64,000 nt of DNA from Aculops lycopersici (taxonomy: Eukaryota > Arthropoda > Arachnida > Trombidiformes > Eriophyidae): the NCBI GenBank assembly GCA_015350385.1, contig WNKI01000002.1:9446711-9510710 (forward strand). Reading direction: 5' to 3'. The notes beneath the pieces are model-generated. The model had not been told where the DNA came from, searched no databases, and worked only from the letters and a program-made list of their open reading frames with translations. Below, piece by piece: positions 20,146 through 29,135 of this stretch. Every line of letters starts with the position of its first letter. Positions within the stretch are counted from its first letter, which is position 1. Made by a program: the position numbers and the translations under genes.

Positions 20146-21444
20146 CTATGGTTGATGCTTTGGCAGTTGAAGCTTGGCGCCCTTGATCGGCTCGCGCTGA
20201 AGCTCGATCTGCTGCAACTGCTGAAGCTGTTGGGGCTCCTGTCCCTTTAGTGTTCTTTGCTGCTCTCTTGGCGGCAAATCCTTTGACTTGGTAACCTCAA
20301 ATCCATCGTCGTGCAGTTGTTGCTGCAGCACCGGAAGTGGTTGTTGTTCAGACTGTTGATGTTGAGGCAATTGTGGCTCCTTTACTGGTTGCCTGGTGGG
20401 CGCATGACTCTTGCTAGATGCTTGTTGATTTCTACCCTCGTCAATCTCTTGCAATTGTTGCTGGCTTAGTTGCTCCTGTTGCTGCTCCAACTCCTTGTCC
20501 GGAATTTGCTCTTGCTCCTGTGGCTTCTCAGTGCTAACAATCTCCTCCTTATCATACTCGTAAGAGCTGAACGTCATTTTGGCTTTGGCAGCAGCAGCTA
20601 ATTGTTCCAAATGCGCCTTCAACTTGTGGAATTTGCCCTTTTTAACTTCCTCAAAACTCTCTTGTTGCTGCTGTTGGTTCTCTTGTCCTTGTCCTTGTCC
20701 CTGATCTCCTACTTTACCTTGCTCCTCGCGTTGTTGTCCCTTGATTCTCTCATCTTGTTTTTGCTGAACAATTTCCTGTTGCTGGGGTTGTCCCGCAAAA
20801 GCACCCGATTGATCTCTACCTCCTTTTGCGTTGCTAAGTTTCTGTTGCTGGAGCGGAAGTTGCTGTTGCTGTTCCTGTAGCTCATCCCCCTCGTCACGCC
20901 CACCCTTGGAAGCGAAAGGTTGTTGCTGATGCTGTTCAGGAATCTCTTCGCCCTGGCCGCCCTTGGTGCCGCCCGCTGATGAAGATGACTGCTGTTGGTC
21001 ACGGTAGACGGAAATATCTGGCCTTGGTGGCCGTGGGTAGGCGCCATCATGGTGCAATCGTTCCAAAAACTGGTACTGTGGCTGAATTGGCCTAATTATT
21101 ACGTAAGCCAATGCTTGTGGTTGGCGCGAGTGTAGTGGCTGCTGAAGCGGCGCCTCCCCCTTGGTGCCCTGCGAGGCTAGTGGCAATTGCTGTTGTTCGG
21201 GACGAAGCGATGGCAAGCTACCGAGTAGAGGTATGGTGTAGTATGGTTGCTGCTGATGATGTTGTTGTAAAAGCGACTGTTGCTCGATGGGAAATCCGCT
21301 GTTTTTGCTGTTGCTGTTGTCAACTACTTGTCCCGGTTTTTGGTCCTCCGGTTGCTGGGTAGATTGGTCGTTGCGGAAGTAGAATTTGTATGGGTGCACG
21401 TTGCCAATCAAGGCGAGCACCATGACAGTGGTGAATAAAAGCAT
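20146..21444 (-). CDS. Secreted glutamine-rich low-complexity protein
   Basis: 432 residues from an ATG at 21444. Residues 1-18 (MLLFTTVMVLALIGNVHP) are a good signal peptide, followed by YKFYFRNDQ. The rest is dominated by glutamine with proline, glycine, lysine and glutamate, in irregular blocks such as QQQESFEEVKKGKFHKLKAH. It has few cysteines, no membrane segment and no recognised domain. The middle segment (about 265-310) is lysine-rich and could be helical. Such proteins occur among cuticle, egg-coat, silk and saliva components, but nothing here decides between these. It is convergent with the amber-interrupted secreted gene. The signal peptide and a single long frame support a real gene. 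Confidence 0.65.
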   Translation of the reverse strand: MLLFTTVMVLALIGNVHPYKFYFRNDQSTQQPEDQKPGQVVDNSNSKNSGFPIEQQSLLQQHHQQQPYYTIPLLGSLPSLRPEQQQLPLASQGTKGEAPLQQPLHSRQPQALAYVIIRPIQPQYQFLERLHHDGAYPRPPRPDISVYRDQQQSSSSAGGTKGGQGEEIPEQHQQQPFASKGGRDEGDELQEQQQQLPLQQQKLSNAKGGRDQSGAFAGQPQQQEIVQQKQDERIKGQQREEQGKVGDQGQGQGQENQQQQQESFEEVKKGKFHKLKAHLEQLAAAAKAKMTFSSYEYDKEEIVSTEKPQEQEQIPDKELEQQQEQLSQQQLQEIDEGRNQQASSKSHAPTRQPVKEPQLPQHQQSEQQPLPVLQQQLHDDGFEVTKSKDLPPREQQRTLKGQEPQQLQQLQQIELQREPIKGAKLQLPKHQP

Positions 21445-22328
21445 CTTGGTTTCTTTGTTGATTGTTGGTTGCCTGGTTAGATACTTGGTAAGTTGCCCCT
21501 TTCACCCGATTGTTGGTTGTGAAAAATTTACTTTGTTTTTCTTGCTATAACTCGAGATGTTATTCTTACTTTGTGGTCTCAAAGAAGGAGAGCTCATGTT
21601 GGGTGACGAGAAGAGCGCAAACGATTTGGTGAGACAAATTGGTGAGCATTAATCCAGTGGTAGTGGCGGTTTTGGTAGAGAAGTAGTTGCTTCTAACGCC
21701 CCCAATACGAAATCAAGAGGAAAATTCTCACTCAGATGAGTTGATGGCCTCCGCGATCGCAACAAGTGGTCGAGCTTTCATTGCAAATGTTCTACTTGAG
21801 GTAACTTGCTTGCCTTGAGTTCCGGTGCATTGCGAAAAACACAAGAGAAAAGTTCACTCAGAATCAAGGTTTTCCACAGTTATTGCGATTCATACATAAT
21901 CCCATCCAAGAGCGAGGTTTCTTGACACAAGGTCAGGGTTTTCGATGGAGGAGTCTTGGGAGCTTGGAGAAAGTAAGCCATTAAGTGGTCAAGTCTAGGA
22001 GAAAATGGCCGGTGTTCAGGAGAGAGCTTAGTGAACGCAGGTAAGTAGACGAGTCGAGTTTTGCACACTCTAGCCTGGTAACCGCTGCCATGCCAGCGTA
22101 TGCTTTTCCCAATGTATAAACGATCAACTATATGTCTCTCGTACTCCGCTGGGTGCCTTTCGCGTAAGTCGTCTGCGTTTGAGTTTTTATCGGCAGATGA
22201 TGCTGCTTCTGCTCTGAGACAGTCGTTTGTGGTACCTGTTTGAAGATTCAAACAAACTCACTCACGAAACTAGAATTTTCGACCAGTCGATTGATTAATG
22301 ATGATTCAAATGAAATTGGAACTATCCA
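21445..22328. other. Intergenic region, nothing supported
   Basis: 884 bp holding the promoter of the glutamine-rich gene and the start region of the gene at 22329. A 123-codon minus-strand open frame at 21880-22251 begins with TTG, has an in-frame stop just before it and no early ATG, so it is not called. Confidence 0.4.
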
Positions 22329-23567
22329 ATGAAGTCAAATATTTCTGATCTGCTGGATAAGCTCAAACGAAATCTCGATGATGACCTGTTGTTATCTCAG
22401 GACAAAGCGGATGCTAGGAGCGCAGACAAGAACAAGCGCTCGAGATTTATCACCTACTTGGTTCTCATTGCTACACATCCGGTGAAATTAAAGTCACCCA
22501 CTATTCCTTTCAACTCAAGTCAAGAAGAAATGTTAGCTTATCTGATGGAAATATTCTCCTTGAATGATAACCATCTGCGCAAAATAATCATTTCAGAGAA
22601 GCAACAAAACAGAAATAAGCTGCAGAGGAAGTCGATCGAGTATTTCGTCAATCGTCACATTCGCTTATATAATGTTTGTCTGTTATATCAACTATTCTTG
22701 TTTGCCGCCTCGATACGGAAGTCTAAACTAAAGGAAAGTCTAATGTTCCAAAGCATTTCTTTGGAAAATCTTCTCTACTTGCCAGCCTATTCTATTTTAA
22801 ATCATCACAGGCTTAAAATCCAATTAACCTCCTTTGAGGACAAAAGCTTGCGCCGATCGGCAATGTTGATGATTCTCGCTAGGTTAGATCAGCCGGTGCC
22901 GAATACTATGAAAGCCAAAGCAAAGAAGGTACAAATCATGTTGACATCTGTAGTCCAGAACGAGTATTTTACCAGCCGTCGCACGATAGGGGACATGAAA
23001 GCGCCGGACAGTCATCTTGATCTTATTATCGGTTTAGAGTATATCCTATTGAAGGAATATGTCGAGCTGGTCCTCATACCTAAATTGAAATCTTGGTTTC
23101 AGAACTTGCCGGAGATTCATCTAGTTGAAGCACCAGATAAGTCAATCATGTTTGCTGCCATGAAATTATGTAAAGTAGCCATAAAACATTTCAAGAGATG
23201 TAAAAAGACTACTCTTACTCTAGAAAGAGGCTCAATCAATATTTTGAGTCTAAAGAATGATATAGAAGTGGTTTTGTGTCAGGTGATACTTGAGCACGCT
23301 GCTTCTAGATTATCAAATGCTGCGACCCTCGCGGCCAAGGACACAAAGATGAGACCCAAGAATTCAACAGAGAGTGTTTGGTTCGACTTGCTACGCGAGC
23401 TCAGACTTATAAATCACGATTTATGTCTTCATTGGTCTCGCAAGGGACTTGATGGTCTTATAATTGGAGAAAGAGAGCATGTAAAGAAATTGAATCTTCT
23501 CACTAATGAACAAACAAATGAATTAAAGTCATCCATAGAATCCATGATTACGGACTATCTAGGCTGA
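22329..23567 (+). CDS. Uncharacterised mostly helical protein
   Basis: 412 residues in one exon from an ATG. There is no signal peptide. The sequence is lysine-, leucine- and isoleucine-rich with many amphipathic helices, for example YLMEIFSLNDNHLRKIII, YVELVLIPKLKSWFQNL and MFAAMKLCKVAIKHFKRCKK. Hydrophobic stretches such as LYNVCLLYQLFLFAASI at about 112-128 are more likely buried helices than membrane spans. I do not recognise a family and see no catalytic motif. It is convergent with the CoREST gene, with 201 bp between stops. The composition and length argue strongly for a real protein that evolves quickly. Confidence 0.68.
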   Translation: MKSNISDLLDKLKRNLDDDLLLSQDKADARSADKNKRSRFITYLVLIATHPVKLKSPTIPFNSSQEEMLAYLMEIFSLNDNHLRKIIISEKQQNRNKLQRKSIEYFVNRHIRLYNVCLLYQLFLFAASIRKSKLKESLMFQSISLENLLYLPAYSILNHHRLKIQLTSFEDKSLRRSAMLMILARLDQPVPNTMKAKAKKVQIMLTSVVQNEYFTSRRTIGDMKAPDSHLDLIIGLEYILLKEYVELVLIPKLKSWFQNLPEIHLVEAPDKSIMFAAMKLCKVAIKHFKRCKKTTLTLERGSINILSLKNDIEVVLCQVILEHAASRLSNAATLAAKDTKMRPKNSTESVWFDLLRELRLINHDLCLHWSRKGLDGLIIGEREHVKKLNLLTNEQTNELKSSIESMITDYLG

Positions 23568-23768
23568 TATCATTGTATAGATTTTAACATAAAATGGATG
23601 TGAGACTTGATTGTTTTTCTTTATAAGTTTGATGTACTCATAAGTTGTACTTTCCTATCTACCTATTGAGATCTAGTGGCATTACAAGTTGAATATTTAT
23701 GTTTGTCTTATCACAATTAGACACGACCATCCCTGGATTGGGGTTCCGTTATATGTAACGGAGAGGCC

Positions 23769-25223
23769 TTATTCGTTAGTAATGACTTGCTCATTTGATT
23801 TCACTTGTGATGATTCCCTTGTTTTCTCGAACTCTTCGACTAATTTATCCAGGCCAAGCTGTTGTGATTGTTTAGCGTAAAATATTTTAAGCGACTCCGG
23901 CGACTTGGTTCTCATAACATCAGAGATGGCACTGAAATCCAGACCATACCGGCGAAAACCCTGGATTGCAAGCTGAGTTTCTTCGAGACTCCATGTATCA
24001 GTGATCTCATATGGCGGCAGGATGTCGGCAAACTCATTGAAATTGAGATCGCCTATTTGATCGGCTATAGGTTGAATTTTTTCGTTGATTTGTGAAAGTT
24101 TTTGTTTCTTCGTCTGGATTGTTCGTTTGACATCTTGCACTAGTGTATCCAATTGTTTGAGCATCGTGATACCATCTCCAGCAGTTCCATCGACCAAAGC
24201 TTTTATATCGGCATAAGCAAGCAGTATCTTGCGCTCTTCACCTGCAGGCCCGTAATAACAATCACCTTTCTCTTCGACCAAGGTAACCTTTCTGCCGCTA
24301 TTTTTCCAGATGACATAGCATTTGAAACAAAAATTAGCTATTATACCATCGACTATGATACCACTTGGCTCGTTATACTTTGTCCTAAGAACATCATCAC
24401 AGACACAACATGTCTGTGGTTCGAAATCGACAGCCGAATCGATATCTTTTGTTTGTTCATGTGCCACAGTGTTATTGTTGGTCTGATTGGTGTCCATAGC
24501 ATCTGCCTCATCATCACTACTACCCTCATTCGACGATTTGTCAGAGTAGTGTGGGTCCTTGTTAGCTAATGCAAAGCGTCTTGATTGTCTTTCCATAAGA
24601 CTGGCCCTACATCTTGTCTTCTTCCAGGTGTAGTAGTAGTTGATTAGACTTGCCATAGATTTATCCGGCAGCATTTGTTTAATCTTATTGAATTGTTTTT
24701 CATGGAACTGGTAAGCCTGTTCGAAGAGAACTTTGTCTTCGACAGACCATTCATTTGGATAGGGAATAAAGTTAGGTAGATCGGCGTAAGCTCTATTCAA
24801 GTCAAACTTGTGCCAACTTAGCATCCCAAGTGCCTGTTCGGTATTATAATAAAACTTTTCCTTTGCCTTGCTCAAGAACTCGTCCAACACGTGATCAGGA
24901 ATTTTGTTATTTGGTGACCAAACTTTAATTGCCTTCTCATCCTCATAATACTCTGGCGCTGGTGCATAAGCTATGAGTTGGGGTATTTCGGCTTGGAAAC
25001 TATTTCCAACACGACTACTTTTGTCATCATCATGATAGTCGTCGTCGTCATCTTGTTGCTTCAATGAATGCGAGCCAGACCTACGGTCTGATAATTGTCG
25101 TGAGTGTTGATTTTGTGATGATGAATCCTTCAAGGTTTGTCTATGGGGTGATTGCAATTGCTGTGATTGCTGATTATGTGGTTGCTGGTGATGATGTTGC
25201 GTTTGGTTAGATGTTCCTATCAT
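23769..25223 (-). CDS. CoREST / REST corepressor with an inserted zinc finger
   Basis: 484 residues from the ATG at 25223; the open frame extends five codons further to a TTG, but a TAG lies just above. CoREST scaffolds LSD1 and HDAC1/2 in a complex that removes active histone marks. After a His/Gln-rich N-terminus come an ELM2 domain (about 72-130, with IPQLIAYAPAPEYYEDEKAI), SANT1 (about 157-202, with WSVEDKVLFEQAYQFHEKQF), an LSD1-binding linker (LKQLDTLVQDVKRTIQTKKQ) and SANT2 (about 408-453, with WSLEETQLAIQGFRRYGLDF). Between SANT1 and the linker sits a CxxC...CxxC unit (C272, C275, C299, C302) ending CFKCYVIWKNSGRKV, which resembles a GATA-type finger. Vertebrate RCOR proteins lack this as far as I know. 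It is divergent from SKP1. Confidence 0.9.
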   Translation of the reverse strand: MIGTSNQTQHHHQQPHNQQSQQLQSPHRQTLKDSSSQNQHSRQLSDRRSGSHSLKQQDDDDDYHDDDKSSRVGNSFQAEIPQLIAYAPAPEYYEDEKAIKVWSPNNKIPDHVLDEFLSKAKEKFYYNTEQALGMLSWHKFDLNRAYADLPNFIPYPNEWSVEDKVLFEQAYQFHEKQFNKIKQMLPDKSMASLINYYYTWKKTRCRASLMERQSRRFALANKDPHYSDKSSNEGSSDDEADAMDTNQTNNNTVAHEQTKDIDSAVDFEPQTCCVCDDVLRTKYNEPSGIIVDGIIANFCFKCYVIWKNSGRKVTLVEEKGDCYYGPAGEERKILLAYADIKALVDGTAGDGITMLKQLDTLVQDVKRTIQTKKQKLSQINEKIQPIADQIGDLNFNEFADILPPYEITDTWSLEETQLAIQGFRRYGLDFSAISDVMRTKSPESLKIFYAKQSQQLGLDKLVEEFEKTRESSQVKSNEQVITNE

Positions 25224-26315
25224 TGTGTTGCGTGTCAATAGTGGGCTCTAGCACCTCTGGTAAAAAGTGTCCAAAAAGTTTCGATCTATTAGTCTTCCTT
25301 CTGCTTCCTAACTTATAAAATGCCCCTGATTGGTCAAAACTTCTGGTTGATTATAGCCATAGACCAGGTAAGTTGGAATATTCTAACCCAATAATGATTT
25401 TGTGATGGATTTCAGATACATGTAGGTGAGGGCAAGGAAAGTTGCAAATACAGCAGCTACAGTGGCAAAAGCTAGTGCAAAAAGACTAGGGTAGGTATAC
25501 GGTGAAGCTGTAGCACAAGGGGGAGCGCAGAAAACAGCGGCCGCGGCGGCAGAAGCAACAACAGCTAACGCGACGAAAGGAGCGACAACGCACGGGTTTG
25601 TGGGGAACAGCAACAGCGGCGGCCTAACGCTCGTAGTCCAGCGCCGCACACGAGAAGCAAGCAGTTGCACTGCATGGACCAGTCGCTCCTTCGATAGTGC
25701 GTCTGTGCGTGTGTCTCTAAACGACACCAAACTAGTGTTGCTTGTCTGTCTGCGCGACTGTCATCAGGCCGACTAACACTGCAGTTTGTCGAAGCGGCCA
25801 TCTCTCTCATGCAGTCCAGATTGGACCAAGCGAGCCGGGCGACCAGTGACGGAGAGCCGACCAAAGTAACAACAGCCAGCGTTCGAATCGACGTAGACTC
25901 GTAGTCGCATCAACGCAACAAGATTCTAAGGTTTCGGGCAATCCCATTGCTATGTGGGCATGTCAGATTCGCGCATAAAGCGGGCTTGTTCGCATGAAAA
26001 AGCTCTTTGATAATACCGGGACTGGCGCATGCGAACCGAGAGTGAGTGGTGATCACCACACCCCCAAACTTCCCGCAATTCATATTCTACCATGCAGTAA
26101 AAATTCGCTCTGTTTAATCTTGCGATCTTGTTTTTTTCCTGCCATTGAGGATTGCGCTCGAAATTTTATCTCCTCTCAAACTTTATTTATACTCTCAATA
26201 TTACGCGATTTTCCCAGTCAATCGAAATATATTCTTCCACGATCTCTTAATCTATAGACACCAGATATTCTCTGCAACTCGCTGATAGTCAAAGAAACCA
26301 CCAGATAAGCACAAA
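25224..26315. other. Divergent promoter region of CoREST and SKP1
   Basis: About 1.09 kb. A GC-rich stretch at about 25520-25870 opens long frames on the minus strand, but these start with TTG and show no family. The bases near 26316 are the SKP1 leader. No core element is clear. Confidence 0.4.
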
Positions 26316-26804
26316 ATGACTAAAATTAAGCTAAGTAGCTCGGATGGCGAGACGATCGAGGTCGAGCGCGATGTGATTGCTGCCTCATCAACCATTAAAA
26401 ACATGATGGACCAGATTGAAGTTGGATCCGAGGACGATGAGCCGATTCCCGTGCAAAATGTTTCGGGTAGTATACTCAGGCGTGTTATCCAATATGCTCA
26501 GTACCATCGCAATGACAAGAACGATAACACCGATGATGACCAGAAGGAGAAGCGGAGCGATGATATCTGCGCCTGGGATGTAGACTTCCTAAAGGTTGAC
26601 CAAGGAACCCTATTTGAGCTACTACTCGCTGCTAACTACCTCGGTATTGAAGGGCTCCTAGACGCAGCTTGCAAGACTGTCGCGCTTCAAATAAAGGGTA
26701 AGGCACCAGATGAAATAAGGAAGACTTTCAACATTCAAAACGATTTCACAGCCGAAGAAGAAGCCGAAGTTAGGATGGAGAACCAGTGGGTTGAAGAAAA
26801 ATGA
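26316..26804 (+). CDS. SKP1: SKP1, adaptor of SCF ubiquitin ligases
   Basis: 162 residues in one exon, the usual length. SKP1 links cullin-1 to F-box proteins in SCF E3 ligases in cytosol and nucleus. The BTB/POZ part spans about 1-100 (MTKIKLSSSDGETIEVERDV, then IPVQNVSGSILRRVIQYAQY). The C-terminal F-box-binding helices include LLLAANYLGIEGLLDAACKT at about 107-126, then GKAPDEIRKTFNIQNDFTAE and the end MENQWVEEK. The segment around 66-82 (NDKNDNTDDDQKEKRSDDIC) is a more acidic and polar version of the loop present in most animal SKP1 proteins. It is convergent with the AsnRS gene. Confidence 0.97.
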   Translation: MTKIKLSSSDGETIEVERDVIAASSTIKNMMDQIEVGSEDDEPIPVQNVSGSILRRVIQYAQYHRNDKNDNTDDDQKEKRSDDICAWDVDFLKVDQGTLFELLLAANYLGIEGLLDAACKTVALQIKGKAPDEIRKTFNIQNDFTAEEEAEVRMENQWVEEK

Positions 26805-27168
26805 GGAAGTCAGTCGCCACTCAAATGACATCCGATTCGATCGAATCATTGATTTAGTTATTGTTTAATGTACCTGTTCAGAATAAAAATGTAAATATAT
26901 AAATCAGCATCTATCTGATTGTTGTCGAGCAATTCTTTTCTATTTCTTCCATAAATGCGGAATAATCAAACACAAGGCTGATCATTCGTACACAAGTTTT
27001 TGTTCATATGTCTGATAATCTTGTGTATTTCTAAAAAGACGTTCGGTGATACGAATGTATAGAGTATAATTAATATTAAAAAAGATGGAACCTCAGATGC
27101 ACTATTAACTTTACAACTATTTTGACACTCAATCAAAATGGTGAACTTTTATTTGCAAAGTCTATAAA
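26805..27168. other. Convergent 3' region of SKP1 and AsnRS
   Basis: Two 3' untranslated regions. AATAAA at 26882-26887 serves SKP1, and TTTATT at 27148-27153 (AATAAA on the minus strand) lies only about 15 bases past the AsnRS stop. The rest is A/T-rich with nothing recognised. Confidence 0.55.
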
Positions 27169-28539
27169 TTATGGTTTACATCTAGACACGTATCGAGGGT
27201 ATAATACACTGTCTCTGATATGATCCCTCTTCAACATGTAAGTCACAAATCTTTCGAGTCCTAAGCCATAGCCACCATGACTGCATGTGCCATACTGCCT
27301 CTGATCATTGTACCAATAGTATGGCTTCGGGTCAATCTTTTCCCGCTTATATGCCTCAAGGAGTTCCTTATAGTCGCTAATCCTCATGGAACCTCCAACA
27401 ATCTCGCCAACTCCAGGCAATAAGACGTCCACCGATTCCGTTAGATTTTTATCATCCTCGCATTTTGACATGTAGAAAGCTTTGATGCCTGCAGGGAACT
27501 TTGTAAGCATGATTGGTTCATTGATTTGATCGGTCATCTTCCTTTCCGGCATCTCTGGAATATCTTCTCCAAACTCGTAAAACTCGCCCGTCTCTTTAGT
27601 GATGTTATTATCCTTGAGATATTTGATAGCATCCGCATACGTCATGCGTCTAAAGGGTTTCTTAGGCTGAACAAAGTCTGGGTTTAATTGTTTCATGATC
27701 TCACCAGCCACTGGATCCTTCATAACCCTGTCAATGAGGTCGCTAATCAGGTCCTCAATAGTATCTAAAAGTTGATCGAATGAAATGAACGGTCTTTCGG
27801 CCTCGACATGAGTATACTCAGCTAAATGTCTCCTAGTACGAGACTGTTCAGCTCGGTAAGATTGGGCAATACAGAAGACATCGCCGAGCGAAGGTAGAAC
27901 TGATTCCAGGTACAATTGCGACGATTGAGTGAGATATGCTTCTTCGCCAAAGAAGTTCAGTTTGAATAGAGTGGATCCACCCTCGACTTGGCCAGTAACA
28001 AGAGTTGGTGGAGTAACCTCGACAAAGCCCCTATCATAATAGTGTTCCCTGAGGTGTTTAGTCAATAATGATCTGAACAACATTATCTGACTCAGATTCT
28101 CTCCACGCAACATGAGGTGACGTTGGTCGAGTTGTACGTCAACTCCAGATTCTACATTGAGAGCATTGTCAATACCACCTGGAGGAGCGTTACCAATAAG
28201 TTCAATCTTGTCGACTTGTAGCTCGTGGCCACCTGGTGCTGATTTGCCGGCTGGAAGTTCTTTCAGATTACCTGTAAGTCTAAGAGTTGCCTCGGTTTGC
28301 AAGGCCAGCTCTTGCGCTTGCTGACACATTGCCTTTGCAAGGACACATTGTATGAAGCCAGTTCCATCTCTCAAAATAATAAACATAAGCATCTTGCCTT
28401 GTTGCCTGATACGATGAGCCCAGCCCTGGATGGTAACTTTCTTGCCACGGTTGTTTTTTGCATCGCGAATCTTGATGATATCACAAGAAATATTCATTTG
28501 CCCCACTTGCTCGGCTACACTAGTTTGATCGCCCGACAT
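27169..28539 (-). CDS. NARS1: Cytosolic asparagine--tRNA ligase
   Basis: 456 residues in one exon. It charges tRNA-Asn with asparagine in the cytosol. An OB-fold anticodon-binding domain covers about 33-120 (VTIQGWAHRIRQQGKMLMFI). The class IIb catalytic core follows, with motif 2 at about 222-248 (SYRAEQSRTRRHLAEYTHVE, catalytic Arg in the YRAE loop) and motif 3 at about 423-436 (GYGLGLERFVTYML). The asparaginyl type, rather than aspartyl, is shown by VDVLLPGVGEIVGGSMRISD and YYWYNDQRQYGTCSHGGYG. The human enzyme is about 548 residues with a lysine-rich N-terminal extension of about 90-100 residues. That extension is absent here and no upstream in-frame exon is seen. Confidence 0.95.
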   Translation of the reverse strand: MSGDQTSVAEQVGQMNISCDIIKIRDAKNNRGKKVTIQGWAHRIRQQGKMLMFIILRDGTGFIQCVLAKAMCQQAQELALQTEATLRLTGNLKELPAGKSAPGGHELQVDKIELIGNAPPGGIDNALNVESGVDVQLDQRHLMLRGENLSQIMLFRSLLTKHLREHYYDRGFVEVTPPTLVTGQVEGGSTLFKLNFFGEEAYLTQSSQLYLESVLPSLGDVFCIAQSYRAEQSRTRRHLAEYTHVEAERPFISFDQLLDTIEDLISDLIDRVMKDPVAGEIMKQLNPDFVQPKKPFRRMTYADAIKYLKDNNITKETGEFYEFGEDIPEMPERKMTDQINEPIMLTKFPAGIKAFYMSKCEDDKNLTESVDVLLPGVGEIVGGSMRISDYKELLEAYKREKIDPKPYYWYNDQRQYGTCSHGGYGLGLERFVTYMLKRDHIRDSVLYPRYVSRCKP

Positions 28540-29135
28540 TATCCAATTGATATAAATTATTCAAATAGACTAAAGATTACTTGATTATAATTTTGAATAG
28601 AGAAATATACACGTGGATTCGTAACCAATAACAAATGTCAGGTTTCCGTCCAAAATGTGTTTTGTAGTCCGGAGCTCTGAAGCCAGTGCACACCGGCAAA
28701 TTCAAACTTGTCTGCTCCAATGCGCAGCGTTACATTATTCCGCAGAACTTTCGTCGGTGCAGTTCGTCTCAAAACTGGCCACGAATTTTCGATGTCCAAT
28801 AGACTTTTTGGGGCTCCTCCTTAAGCGCCGTTCTGACTTTAGTTCGATTTTACGTTTCAGCAAGTCATCAATTGAACAGTGACTCTAGCGACTCAATCGA
28901 CGCTAAGGGGACTCAAAATTTGTCTGTCTTGGGGCCATTTGTATTCTCATCACAGTAAAACAGATCAAAAAAAAAGCTTAGTGAATTCTCCTACAAGCCT
29001 ATCGTTAGAGTTGAATGTTTTAGAAGATACGAAAAGAACATAGCTGACACAGATGCCAAATACCACAATGCACATTGAGTCGCCTGTTAAGCAACAGATC
29101 ATTTTATTGAGAGATTAAGTGCTTACATGAATAGT
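28540..29135. other. Spacer between AsnRS start and CCT4 end
   Basis: Both flanking genes are on the minus strand, so this holds the AsnRS promoter and the CCT4 3' region. TTTATT at 29103-29108 is AATAAA on the minus strand, about 28 bases past the CCT4 stop, and is a likely poly(A) signal. A plus-strand 75-codon frame at 28655-28882 shows no family. Confidence 0.5.

Noticed and set aside
21880..22251. 123-codon minus-strand open frame with mixed composition
   Set aside because: It begins with TTG, an in-frame TGA lies three codons upstream, and the first ATG is far inside. A faint look of a mitochondrial ribosomal protein did not hold up.
25383..25730. 115-codon minus-strand frame with an Ala/Val-rich membrane-like end
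   Set aside because: It starts with TTG, lies in a GC-rich promoter region with few stops on either strand, and matches no family.
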